Positions 40,201-47,415 of a stretch of 64,000 bases of DNA are shown piece after piece. Position 1 is the first letter of the stretch. The number at the start of each line of letters is the position of its first letter. The stretch spans positions 1 through 64,000 of the forward strand of contig CM016926.1 in the NCBI GenBank assembly GCA_006247105.1. Reading direction: 5' to 3'. The notes beneath the pieces were generated by a model. It saw only the letters and a program-made list of their open reading frames with translations, made no database searches and was not told the DNA's origin. Source of the DNA: Giardia muris (taxonomy: Eukaryota; Fornicata; Diplomonadida; Hexamitidae). Both the position numbers and the translations under genes were made by a program.

Positions 40201-41546
40201 GTACAAACATGTGTGAGAGTAAGGAGGTCTTTGGCGAGCTTAGCATAAAGGGCTGAACCGCTTCTAGTGATCGAGTCCAACGTTGGTGGAAGACGTTCAA
40301 CACCTGTTAGAAGCTTAGAGGCGGCCAACAACTTCTCAGATGGAGGCTCACGCTTACCAATGGTATCTTGTAGCACGGCTATACACTGATCGAGAAGGTC
40401 CTTCTTTCCACGAAGATGTTCCAAGGCTCGGCCGGAACTTCCCAGAAGGTCTTGCAAGGATGTAACAATGAGTGGGGGGATCATGAAACGATGAAACTGG
40501 TACAACTGCAACAGGGCGTCCAAAGACTCGGTGATCCGCTCCAAAACTTGTATAAGGGTACCGACTACTCCATCCAGTATCTTTCTGGCCTCCTCAGCGT
40601 TCTCAAAACTCTCCTTATTGAACTCCAGGCTATCCACTGGGTTCTTCCCTTTTATTACGGCCTTTGAAGGATCCTGCGTGTTCTCAAACGTATATAAGGG
40701 GCTACGGGTCAAATAAGCGAAGAGATCTTCGAAGGAAGCTTGAAACACCCGTACAAACCCAGCCAGACAAGACAAAATGGTTGGAACTCCGACGTGCAAG
40801 TCGGTGGGTAACGCATTAAGAACCACGGGGCTTATCTCGTGACCCGCGATGCTGGCCTCTGTAAAACGAAGGCCAATGTTCCAAAGGATCGGATCGAGCA
40901 TTGTGAGATGCTTACAGAGCACTTCCACAAACGCCCCGGTAGCGAAGTATTGCTGGAGGGCAAGCTCGAAGCATGTCGTGGGAGTGATATGGTTGACGAG
41001 GATGGCACGAAAGGCTAGCTCGACGCACATATCCATTATGGTAGGTAAGGATGGTATGGATGCGTTTAGAACGGCTCGTGACGTTGCATACGAAATCCCC
41101 AAAAGGAGAAACAAACGAACTGAACGGAACTGATCTGTCTCAGTCTTCTTGTCACAAGTGGCAAAGAAATAAGCTTCTCGAGTCAATATCTTATCCTGGG
41201 CAATGAGTTGCAATTGAAATGAGGCTCCTGATGTGGGAGCTTCTTTTTCCTTCCGTTGTGGAGTCTTTGCAGATGTCTTTGTATTCGTAGAGATTGGTTG
41301 CGTCTGATTTGCCGTTCCAGTGGTATCTACCGGGGGGATGGGATCTCGACCTGTTATCACATGAAGAACTGGTGGGACGACATTTCCAATGACCTCGGGA
41401 TCATCCGAACGCATGATTTGACAGACACTCGGGATATGGGAGTAGAGGGCGTGGGGCGCCCTCTTCCCGACTTCCAGGTCCCTACGCATCCCGCTGAGCC
41501 ACGTCACGAAGTCCTCGGGGACATTTCGATACTCTGCTGGAAACAT
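34272..41546 (-). CDS. Very large conserved-hypothetical protein (2424 residues)
   Basis: Unbroken frame. An ATG at 41585 would give 2437 residues but overlaps the divergent gene at 41576. The ATG at 41546 (MFPAEYRNVPEDFVTWLSG) gives 2424 residues and a 29-base AT-rich gap, so I prefer it. The protein is mostly predicted helix with many leucine-rich helical pairs and no signal peptide. It has short low-complexity linkers (TTGTANQTQPISTNTKTSAK near residue 100; a Lys/Glu-rich stretch KETTAKGGKKEESIK around residue 1190). I recognise no catalytic motif. Size, helical-repeat character and a flagellated host make an axonemal scaffold (CFAP46/CFAP54-like) conceivable, but nothing in the sequence proves it. 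The TGA at 34272-34274 overlaps AGTGAAA, an imperfect poly(A) signal, so its transcript must end inside the tRNA gene on the other strand. Confidence 0.8.
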   Translation of the reverse strand: MFPAEYRNVPEDFVTWLSGMRRDLEVGKRAPHALYSHIPSVCQIMRSDDPEVIGNVVPPVLHVITGRDPIPPVDTTGTANQTQPISTNTKTSAKTPQRKEKEAPTSGASFQLQLIAQDKILTREAYFFATCDKKTETDQFRSVRLFLLLGISYATSRAVLNASIPSLPTIMDMCVELAFRAILVNHITPTTCFELALQQYFATGAFVEVLCKHLTMLDPILWNIGLRFTEASIAGHEISPVVLNALPTDLHVGVPTILSCLAGFVRVFQASFEDLFAYLTRSPLYTFENTQDPSKAVIKGKNPVDSLEFNKESFENAEEARKILDGVVGTLIQVLERITESLDALLQLYQFHRFMIPPLIVTSLQDLLGSSGRALEHLRGKKDLLDQCIAVLQDTIGKREPPSEKLLAASKLLTGVERLPPTLDSITRSGSALYAKLAKDLLTLTHVCTRIFQALSQGIQAVSLTDYSQFSGTDESHPDSPRRDRQDDCLLESAGLTPALSEAIRMQPTFVCANHMALMAALTAIYHTPKHSGKLLQDDRAAIMGYCSFCILSRIWLREASTLPYSFKLTPNGSTALITTAAAQYVGIHKQIGQCLDLIEQKPIFRYDIPGKSLTYVPLQGAAISSLVLAAIAMDLLPMPDPSKAALFTAVSLPLQLPAVKPLLELPTLQVVTYLSVLAHMFELVKGAPFSPICLQAYIATLLDLNSAVLRIPTSEYAAQATQAEKKGETPPPTIDMVGLSLQKYFGDPANVTVALLTDVTLAALRVATPIDYSLRFKPEVFTSSTFKSVLGFARNTLALLDTDYVVQTGLNLNAALARQQLLTNLRLATFSTYFCPLELQPEKMDRTTLMDALTPVLQGMLDLAKTVLHEASTGSLSYALRTRHLASLSTRIQRFCDRIFNVQFIDISDALFEIYSSLCEGTEGGDEDKTLRDAESLTDLYRTMLATQRTSFEATTTAPMEKLLLLQTPADLPLCTNGIPAFLETRQMTTNITPPKTVLHTLKWQQALISTCVDVLMRAMQLEKVRAIFVHMRMCVTSSYTLACQYLTFTLLDNTYQDTFRGLLASLTLSDSNMADFLLFALQSLLEIQDTPEGGYLTVASDVVYLLDLFEHLLPGLADTPEGPLYSRRFFASKYDAIIQLGLYQEDEHDADLVEMIDNIHQLCATILQEPTPPSPTKETTAKGGKKEESIKPTISLSPESLSDIELLARLLVIWFTRLFYIEKITERDIEYAQIYTLVMQRYALQCGTTFITAKQQYSELDVLAILRECSAALTSPKSNGRGISQSIAEVGSRFVTPFADSLLLTLCAHIHYVVSQQCTFRCRPQSARRGPRDVEPSPELHIPYTSVITLYVVLLLQTCLACINKLTWRSFSHILLSVQACIAWFRAFSCNDVWSLMVPALEAMSLSDPLFDGFVEFCALTAQKPSGLTIVGAINTNLIVFSCCNVLWGSIKSGTALVQRGIVCTEDLEATILTSTPYRLRRCESSEDGEQIQPLPEDVVQYVTQMYIPLSLLKALLNVAEGRVREAYSHLLRIRLLYDPASYSLAAKTIIKSISIHISQIGQNVGPCLHIKAADTETLSPQQFLSLSLHPLCLDLYLRTMTSVQILLRHDLTSWCQLLEILFDYYEKDQVFKLEEKHAHKRQIVGLEPCQQLASPDDSPPSPLRKILQDYRRGGGIRLYMDSFFLQQNVATVCTIMECILSCQCTLVFGSQDQEYKVPTASEHMEGTPQPTSLCTPLHFVDLLAYHLLFICAPGFSFGSFFSDDFQFVLTHNLCVPVDANPAQLASLYDAALETLDFAERIFSRRPMVEVLCLTSLRMYLTSAFIFLGMPRISLESAKTSNDLSIVQATLMTLSGKRAELAAVIITVCLDILSRWAPESRLLRELRLILALAIERLVYVVLTIPEEIQDIAQGDFIKDRIVAMWLAETTATFGAFTVSPTTFCRDPRNQCVHPDMLIFMGNKALIDTGYATLRMATVLDVLGYKPPADDMERVVTTLQDAIMNSSEYSTQLLRLVCTEGPFVLTPDRNNYAPSTRLVVSLQEGCTYKENADLHVAEKKQASAKLPEETSPFALQGVQPALVAARLLGSFRQACLARALAVVMKLGTTVLDTISCTEYFDRTEAPTTMTDTSSLPPILSNSLGGNGVFTLQQPKRTDLKDVLLYIVGVLNPELVINPPSNPESISLTVLEAGFMEQLFTKTEISLLLILISDLTSTATISSIFGSKVTLLWCLDKLTSLCEMLSRGQTSPVIDLVTTLRNSLQKHITDRLTQVNDHPGTILASHLLSLETAWNDGVVVDFNAFQQPVEKAAKPTGGKEAPEQMRRTLVLQTQTGITTVYSGSDPAFLANRKPYLINVQNSPILEEPVAPKGGKRDAPPSMVVTVLGTPPNQNTLAQIHAALEAVCGPRILEAVRVLARQMRE

Positions 41547-41575
41547 GGTCACAAAGAGCAAGAAATGAAAATTCG
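41547..41575. promoter_or_regulatory. 29-bp divergent intergenic region
   Basis: The two starts (ATG at 41546 minus strand, 41576 plus strand) are separated by an A-rich segment (ACAAAGAGCAAGAAATGAAA on the plus strand). Short AT-rich tracts at the start codon act as Giardia core promoters and give bidirectional transcription, so this segment probably serves both genes. Confidence 0.5.
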
Positions 41576-41938
41576 ATGACCTCATTCTCTCACACTCTAG
41601 AACCCGGGCTCAAGCGGGACTGGGACGACAGGAATCTGCGGTTGGCCGAGGAGAGCGAGCTGGACTTCGGTAGTCTTTCAGCACGCGAGGTTGACACTCC
41701 AGACCCACTCTATGAGCCACAACTACAAGATCAAGGAGAGGATGATTACGCCCACGAGATCCCGTGGGCTAGTGAGTACCTTGAGGGCTCCGTGAGCGCC
41801 TATAGCCTCCTTTACAGCATCAATTCTGGGAAATTCCAAGCATTCTGCTTAACTTCCTCCTCGCATGTCTCCTTAGATACAGACCGCTCCTCATCTCCCG
41901 GGAGCGCCCCCTGGCATCCCGTGGATGCCCAAGAGTAA
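41576..41938 (+). CDS. Small hypothetical protein (120 residues)
   Basis: ATG at 41576, TAA at 41936-41938. The protein is acidic in its first half (DWDDRNLRLAEESELDFG, QDQGEDDYAHEIPW) and Ser-rich at the end, with no membrane segment and no motif I know. AGTAAAG overlaps the stop, like the AGTRAAY signals of neighbouring genes, which supports a real gene. It converges on the phosphofructokinase gene, with 14 bases between the stop codons. A lineage-specific protein is likely. Confidence 0.6.
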   Translation: MTSFSHTLEPGLKRDWDDRNLRLAEESELDFGSLSAREVDTPDPLYEPQLQDQGEDDYAHEIPWASEYLEGSVSAYSLLYSINSGKFQAFCLTSSSHVSLDTDRSSSPGSAPWHPVDAQE

Positions 41939-41943
41939 AGCCT

Positions 41944-41950
41944 ATTCACT
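41944..41950 (-). promoter_or_regulatory. Poly(A) signal AGTGAAT of the phosphofructokinase gene
   Basis: On the minus strand, AAGTAAGTAGTGAAT follows the last codon. The perfect AGTRAAY match lies 2 bases beyond the TAA stop. It falls inside the 14-base gap to the convergent gene, so the two 3' ends must overlap. Confidence 0.7.
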
Positions 41951-41952
41951 AC

Positions 41953-43587
41953 TTACTTCTTAGCCTCCTCTAGAAGGGTGATCGTTGGACGAGCACAGAC
42001 GGCAACTCCGTCAGCGGAATTGGCCGAGACGAGCTGGATGGGCCCGGGGCTCTGGTAGTCGTCCTCCTTTAGCCACTTCTCGCGATTCGCGACGAGTAAC
42101 CTGAAGGGATTTCCTTTGAGGTCCGTCATCTGCTTCATAATGACGGGGACCGGACTTCCATGCCTCATCTCGACGTTCATCAAGCAAGTGAGCGGAAGCC
42201 CAATCGGCTGCCACTCGGCAGGAGGCTTAGCAAGATGGCGAAGAGATGCCATGTAGCCCGTCTTTCCGTTGCAGCCCAGAACCGCCGCAACAGACCCGAG
42301 ACCATAACAAAGCGAAGAGTCGAAGTCGGACGGGGCGGTGCAGCGGCCCTCGTACCCGAAGAAGTGATAAAGGGGCGAGAACTTGAAGCTAGCTCCGCGA
42401 GCCTTGAGAACCTCCTGGACGCCAGCGACGAGGAACTTCTCGGTCTCGATCTGCGAGATCGCGATATTCCCATGAGGATCGCGGTCGAGAAGAAGCTGAG
42501 AACGGATTCCTGGTGGGATCGAAAGGAACGTCTTACGCAGAGCATCTGGGAGCTTCGCCGCAACGGCATCGGCTGTGAGCTCGCCCTCCCACGTCGGAAG
42601 GAGCTTGTTATTCAGGTGGTTGAAGAGCTCGTTATTCTCGGGGATGAACTCAATAAGACCTTCAGGGATCAAGCAAACGCCATAATGCTTCCCGGCGTTC
42701 GCACGGGTCGTGATGCAGTCCGCCAGGTACTCAAAGAGTTGCTTCGAGGTGTACTTCTTCTCAAGGATCTCCTCACCAATGAGACAAACGTTAGCATGCG
42801 TCTGAAGCCCGCATTCGAGGGTAATGTGGGAGGCTGAACGGCCCATCAAGCGGATGAAATGCCAATACTTCTTCGCACTGAGACAATCGAAGCAGATGTT
42901 CCCAATGAGCTCGGAATAGACCTTTGTGGCGCTATCGAAGCCGAACGAGCACTCGATCCCCTTGGTCGAGAAGAGATCGCGGTCGATCGTCTTCGGAACT
43001 CCGACGACGCAAGTCTTGAGCCCACGCTTGATGAAGTCCTCGGCAAGAAGACATGCATTCGTGTTACTGTCGTCCCCCCCAATGATGCAAAGCATATCGA
43101 GGCCATGGGACTCGGAGGTCTTCGCGGCGGCGTCGAAGTCCGCGGGCTTCGCGATCTTGTCACGCCCACTACCGATGGCATGGAACCCACCCATGTTGCG
43201 GAAGGGTGCCAGGAACTCAGCCGTCAACTCGACATAATCGTTAGTCATGAGACCCTTAGGACCGTTCTTGAAGCCAAGCAGGGTGGACTTGGGGGCGATT
43301 TGTTGGAGCTTATCGTAAAGCCCACAAAGGACGTTGTGTCCGCCAGGAGCTTGGCCACCGGAGAAGATGACCCCGACCTTCTTGGGAGGGAGCGATTGAG
43401 AGGCCTCCGAAGACGGTTGGATGTCAAGAAGAGGAAGGTACGTCGTCTTCGGGAAGAGCCTCGCAATCTCCGCCTCGTCGGCGATGGGAGCCGTCTTTTC
43501 CCCGGTATGGAGCTGGTAGTTCGCCCCGTGAAGGCACGACGGGAGGATGGGCTTCGTTTGGCGACGATAAAGCTCAAACTGTGACAT
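41953..43587 (-). CDS. PFP: Pyrophosphate-fructose-6-phosphate 1-phosphotransferase (PPi-PFK)
   Basis: Catalyses reversible phosphorylation of fructose 6-phosphate by pyrophosphate in cytosolic glycolysis, which spares ATP in this anaerobe. The 544 residues from ATG at 43587 match the usual length of the long, plant-like PFP of Giardia. Motifs in order: [10 protein letters not shown] (76-85); GGDDSN (170-175), whose second Asp is the hallmark of PPi rather than ATP use; PKTIDRD (198-204) with the catalytic Asp region; MGRSASH (248-254) and IPEG near residue 307 for sugar-phosphate binding. No targeting signal. The AAGAAAAGAAAAG tract just upstream of the ATG is the likely promoter/initiator. 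The coatomer gene ends 39 bases upstream on the same strand. Composition is like neighbouring housekeeping genes. Confidence 0.96.
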   Translation of the reverse strand: MSQFELYRRQTKPILPSCLHGANYQLHTGEKTAPIADEAEIARLFPKTTYLPLLDIQPSSEASQSLPPKKVGVIFSGGQAPGGHNVLCGLYDKLQQIAPKSTLLGFKNGPKGLMTNDYVELTAEFLAPFRNMGGFHAIGSGRDKIAKPADFDAAAKTSESHGLDMLCIIGGDDSNTNACLLAEDFIKRGLKTCVVGVPKTIDRDLFSTKGIECSFGFDSATKVYSELIGNICFDCLSAKKYWHFIRLMGRSASHITLECGLQTHANVCLIGEEILEKKYTSKQLFEYLADCITTRANAGKHYGVCLIPEGLIEFIPENNELFNHLNNKLLPTWEGELTADAVAAKLPDALRKTFLSIPPGIRSQLLLDRDPHGNIAISQIETEKFLVAGVQEVLKARGASFKFSPLYHFFGYEGRCTAPSDFDSSLCYGLGSVAAVLGCNGKTGYMASLRHLAKPPAEWQPIGLPLTCLMNVEMRHGSPVPVIMKQMTDLKGNPFRLLVANREKWLKEDDYQSPGPIQLVSANSADGVAVCARPTITLLEEAKK

Positions 43588-43626
43588 CGACTTTTCTTTT
43601 CTTTGGCAGAACCTTCAATGTGAATC

Positions 43627-46503
43627 TCATTTATCAAGAACGACGTCGACCATCCTAGGCCCTTCAGCGAGTGCGCGCTTCCAGGCCAGAAGAAGCTCCG
43701 GCTCCTTCTCCTTCAGGCCATGCGTCCGGGCGTAGATGTATGGTATGAAGGGATGTACGGGCTGCGCCTTAAGCGCGGTGAGTGCTGCATCGTCATCTCC
43801 TAGAAGGACCGCGATCCGATATGCTAGAGATGGGTCTGTACACCGTCCAGCTATAGCTCCTAGTCTATCCGCATCCCCAAGGATATAAGCACATAGTGCC
43901 GCCATGGGAAGGTCTACGATGTTCTCATAGATCGTACATGCATCTTCAAGAAGTCCAGCACGGAAAGCCTTTTCCGCCAGTTGGTTAGTCGCCTGGACAT
44001 CCGTAAGTAGATGTTCCTCACGCGCTACCGTGACCATCGCGTCGATACGTCCAACATGTGCCGCCAGTGCATATTTCTGCGGTCCAGTAAGTCCTTCAGC
44101 GACCCTTTCGAACTCCATCCCGGCATCAACTAGAAGCGTGCTTGCCAATAGGACATTGTCGGTCAACTCAGAACAGCGTCCTAATGCCTCCTCGAGCCGA
44201 CCATCCTTGATCAATTGCCGTATTTCGAGGATTGTCCCATCGATATATGCCCTCATTAGACAAAGCTCTCCATCTGGGCCTTGATGGGTACAGACCGCTA
44301 CAATCTCTTCCGTCTTACCCTTCTGAGTGAGCCCCATGATCCCAGCTATATCTGCGGCACCAGGAATTGCGATGACTTCAGGTGTGATGTTACTGTCCTC
44401 ATTAGAGTTCAAAAGATCACTCAACAGATGATGATACAATGCTCCACTCATACGTTCAAGCGCTAGGCCTTCTGCGCTCTCGGCTGAGGCTATGGTGTAG
44501 ACTACTGAGGAACTACTATGATTGAAGGCTAACGAGCTGACGCTATGCGGGATGATATGAATCAACGTGACGGCATCATCTATCCCATCTCCGGTCTCAT
44601 TTGACGCCGACTCTGCTACTTGCATGACATGCGCCCAATTCAAGGCGAGGATATACGTCTCATCCTGCGAGATCAAAGCAAGAATGTCACCAGCTGCATT
44701 CCATACAACACGCTTGGCCACCACATTGATCTGGCAAACCAAAGACATTGATCTGCGCCAATCAAAAAGGGTGACATGTTCCGGTGCTGCCACACAGAGT
44801 AAAGGTCCGCTAAAAACGGCTTCGATCATATGGTTTAAGCGAAGAGTACAAACGTCTACGTTATCCGCAATGCTACGTACCGTCAACTTTCGCCGTTTCT
44901 CATCCACGAAGCAGAATAGACCCTTCTCCTCATTCTTGGTATCAATCCCCTTGTAATAAGTATCCTTCTTAGGTATATCAAAGCCCTTATCCGCCACCGT
45001 GAAACCATTCGGATCTATGTCTCTTGCAAGGGCGATGAAGGAGGCCGCCCCCGAATACTTCCGTTTCAATGTCATTAAGGATACAAGTGAGTATTGATTC
45101 TGGTTAGCCACCAATAAGAAGCGTCCTTTCGCGGCAAATTCCAAGGTGCGAACCGGAGAAACGAGCTCGGATGCGGGAAGAACCGTCCATTGAGAGTTCT
45201 GATAAAGAGAAACGGTATCACTCGATGTAAGCCCTATCATGGCAAGCATCTCTCCATCTTTCTCGACAGCCGTGACCACCCCTGAGATTGCCATCTTGAT
45301 ACCCTTGTCGTTCGGCAAGGCCGTCATAGAATATGCCAAACGTGCATCTCCGTATTGTAGGAAGGCGCTCCCTTGATCACACCCCACACCTAGAATTGTG
45401 TCAGCTCCCGATGTAATGGTTCCTATTGACCAAATGCGACCCTGACTACAAGTCACGGAATGAACAATGGTCATGGAACTCATGCTAATGACTCGAAGAT
45501 AGGCGTCCTCGGAGCCGGCTATCACCAACCCAGCAAGGGGAAGGTACAAAAGTGTCGTCACTGGCCCTTGGAACTCATCAAAAGTTCGGACGATCGTTCG
45601 AGAATATGTGTCCCAAATCTGTACGATCCCATCTTCTAGTGCCGTCGCAATGAATTGTAACCCACCGGTATGATAAGGATTAACGCCATCGCCGAGAAGG
45701 CTACTCTCACACCAACACGTCGCATTGACGGATCCTCCAACGCCTTGGAGCGTAAACAAAGCCTTATGCGTACCGTGAGGCATCAACATCTCTCTTACTC
45801 CCTCCCCACTCGACCCAATGATCTCTCCAATCTTGGCCTGGATCTTCCGTGCCGTGACGTTTGCATATGCTAGAGCCGTACTAAGGAGTGTCCCGTCGTT
45901 CTCGGAGAAGGGCCCAGCTTCCATTTGAGCGATCCCAATGGCTGGTAAATCCGGAAGGACTGTAGCCTGTTTGCGATAGTTTGTGATATCATGGAACAAC
46001 CCAACGTCCCAGGCCTTAACGGTTCCATCCATGGACGATGAGATCAAGCGCGTACCTGGAGGGTCAAGAGAAAGAGAGGTGACGGCATAGGTGTGGCCTT
46101 GGAGTTCTCCCTCCAAGTTAATTTGAGGCCCTACCGTCCACACGCGTATCACCCCATCATTCCCACCAGTGATGATGATACTTGTCTCTGGGATGGCCAC
46201 AATGCAACGGACCCCGCCATTGTGTGCCACGACACGCATACGAACCTGGAGAGTTGAGCCATCACACACGCGAAGGTATCCATCATCGGACCCCGTGGCG
46301 AGGCCGGCCGAGGTGAAGGTGACTGCACGAACGGGAAGCTCGGAAAGCTGGGAGCTACGAAGAGTCTTAGAATACCTCCAATCGACGAGCTCGAGGACCC
46401 CGGTATGAAGACCCATGGCCGCAACAGTCCGGAGCGGGGAGAACGCTACGCTCTTGACTCGGGCGGAATGGATGACGGCGAGAGTCTTTGTTGGAGTGAA
46501 CAT
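43627..46503 (-). CDS. COPB2: Coatomer subunit beta-prime (COPI coat)
   Basis: Forms part of the COPI vesicle coat for Golgi-to-ER and intra-Golgi transport; in Giardia it would act in encystation and surface-protein traffic. The ATG at 46503 (MFTPTKTLAVIHSARVKSVA) gives 958 residues, close to the family's 900-1000. The first 300 or so residues are WD40 repeats with beta-prime-like wording (LPVRAVTF, GHTYAVTSLSLDPPGTRLIS, GSEDAYLRV, GRIWSIGT). A second propeller follows, then a C-terminal alpha-solenoid (AFRAGLLEDACTIYENIVDL, AALCAYILGDADRLGAIAGR). An ATG at 46515 is possible but would overlap the divergent gene. A still longer frame to 46677 is spurious. The TGA stop is at 43627-43629. Start spacing to the divergent gene is only 5 bases. 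Confidence 0.88.
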   Translation of the reverse strand: MFTPTKTLAVIHSARVKSVAFSPLRTVAAMGLHTGVLELVDWRYSKTLRSSQLSELPVRAVTFTSAGLATGSDDGYLRVCDGSTLQVRMRVVAHNGGVRCIVAIPETSIIITGGNDGVIRVWTVGPQINLEGELQGHTYAVTSLSLDPPGTRLISSSMDGTVKAWDVGLFHDITNYRKQATVLPDLPAIGIAQMEAGPFSENDGTLLSTALAYANVTARKIQAKIGEIIGSSGEGVREMLMPHGTHKALFTLQGVGGSVNATCWCESSLLGDGVNPYHTGGLQFIATALEDGIVQIWDTYSRTIVRTFDEFQGPVTTLLYLPLAGLVIAGSEDAYLRVISMSSMTIVHSVTCSQGRIWSIGTITSGADTILGVGCDQGSAFLQYGDARLAYSMTALPNDKGIKMAISGVVTAVEKDGEMLAMIGLTSSDTVSLYQNSQWTVLPASELVSPVRTLEFAAKGRFLLVANQNQYSLVSLMTLKRKYSGAASFIALARDIDPNGFTVADKGFDIPKKDTYYKGIDTKNEEKGLFCFVDEKRRKLTVRSIADNVDVCTLRLNHMIEAVFSGPLLCVAAPEHVTLFDWRRSMSLVCQINVVAKRVVWNAAGDILALISQDETYILALNWAHVMQVAESASNETGDGIDDAVTLIHIIPHSVSSLAFNHSSSSVVYTIASAESAEGLALERMSGALYHHLLSDLLNSNEDSNITPEVIAIPGAADIAGIMGLTQKGKTEEIVAVCTHQGPDGELCLMRAYIDGTILEIRQLIKDGRLEEALGRCSELTDNVLLASTLLVDAGMEFERVAEGLTGPQKYALAAHVGRIDAMVTVAREEHLLTDVQATNQLAEKAFRAGLLEDACTIYENIVDLPMAALCAYILGDADRLGAIAGRCTDPSLAYRIAVLLGDDDAALTALKAQPVHPFIPYIYARTHGLKEKEPELLLAWKRALAEGPRMVDVVLDK

Positions 46504-46508
46504 TTTTG
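46504..46508. promoter_or_regulatory. 5-bp divergent intergenic region
   Basis: The sequence TTTTG is all that separates the coatomer ATG (46501-46503, minus) from the Hip-like ATG (46509, plus). If both starts are right, each gene's core promoter must lie inside the other's coding sequence or 5' end. Confidence 0.6.
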
Positions 46509-47357
46509 ATGTCATCGGATTCAGACATTCCCGAGCTTGAGGCCGTATACGCTTCAGAGGAGCTGAGATCCTTGTATATCGACTACGGAAGCCTATCCCT
46601 AGGCGACCCCGAAGCCCCCTTGGCCGAGGACGCGTTTGAACGTGCGATGGAGTTGAGAAGTCGTGCACTTGAGGCAACCGAGCCGAACGAAGCGGTTCTC
46701 CTCATCACCGACGCAATCAAGCTTTGTCCGACGTCTGGGATGATGCTTTGTACGCGAGCTCGTTTACTCTACGACATCGGGGAATTGACACCCGCATTAC
46801 GCGATCTAGATGTGGCCGTACAAAGAGCTCCCAACCATGCGGCCTCCTATCGGCTAAGAGGGAGATGTCTTGCCCACCTTTGCCGCTACAATCAAGCGGT
46901 GGAGAGCCTAAGTATGGCACAAAAGCTCGACTATTGTCCCGAGATTGAGAAGACGTTGAGGGATTGCCAAGGAAAGGTCCAGGAACTAAGGGCAGAGGAG
47001 CAAAAGGAACGCGAACGCTTTGAGGCCGTCCGCAAAGAAGCTGAGGCACGACAAGAACGAGCACGCCAGGAATCGTTCAAGGATAGGCTCTATGCAGAGG
47101 TTGATGCCGCTAAACAAAGGGGGTCGCTTCCAGAAGGGTTTCAGATCCTCGACAACATGCGACGAGAAGCGACCTCGTTGAGTGATGAGATGGCTAAAAA
47201 GCTTCTTGAGAACTCCGAGACTTCAGCCGCGATGGATGACCCGGAGTTCGCGAGGAAGCTCGATGAGATGGCGAAGAACCCCGCCACCTGTGCTGAGCAC
47301 ATGAAGGACCCCGAGTTTGCGAGGGCGTTCATGGGAATTGTCAACTGCTTCAAGTGA
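46509..47357 (+). CDS. Hip/ST13-like Hsp70-interacting co-chaperone
   Basis: Hip binds the Hsp70 ATPase domain through TPRs and stabilises the ADP state. Here 282 residues start at ATG 46509 (MSSDSDIPELEAVYASEELR); a TTG three bases earlier can be ignored. TPR motifs span about 49-147 (AVLLITDAIKLCPTSGMMLC, ALRDLDVAVQRAPNHAASYR, NQAVESLSMAQKLD). A highly charged helix (153-200) follows, and the C-terminus (242-281) has a DP/STI1-type repeat with paired DDPEFARKL and KDPEFARAF. The Gly-rich GGMP segment of animal Hip is absent, so it is shorter than the usual 370 or so residues. Other TPR/STI1 co-chaperones are possible. The stop TGA (47355-47357) lies within AGTGAAC (47353-47359), a perfect poly(A) signal. 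Confidence 0.75.
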   Translation: MSSDSDIPELEAVYASEELRSLYIDYGSLSLGDPEAPLAEDAFERAMELRSRALEATEPNEAVLLITDAIKLCPTSGMMLCTRARLLYDIGELTPALRDLDVAVQRAPNHAASYRLRGRCLAHLCRYNQAVESLSMAQKLDYCPEIEKTLRDCQGKVQELRAEEQKERERFEAVRKEAEARQERARQESFKDRLYAEVDAAKQRGSLPEGFQILDNMRREATSLSDEMAKKLLENSETSAAMDDPEFARKLDEMAKNPATCAEHMKDPEFARAFMGIVNCFK

Positions 47358-47359
47358 AC
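47353..47359 (+). promoter_or_regulatory. Poly(A) signal AGTGAAC overlapping a stop codon
   Basis: AGTGAAC matches AGTRAAY and contains the TGA stop of the Hip-like gene. The 58-base gap to the next gene holds the 3' UTR and the next promoter, ending in an AT-rich initiator (GGAATAAAATAAG) before ATG 47416. Confidence 0.7.
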
Positions 47360-47415
47360 GAGGGAGCCATAATTGCACACCTGTCCACTCTTTTTGATAA
47401 GAGGAATAAAATAAG

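Noticed and set aside
46504..46677. 58-residue N-terminal extension of coatomer beta-prime
   Set aside because: Arg-rich, not like the family, and fully antisense to the start of the Hip-like gene; the ATG at 46503 fits the family's N-terminus.
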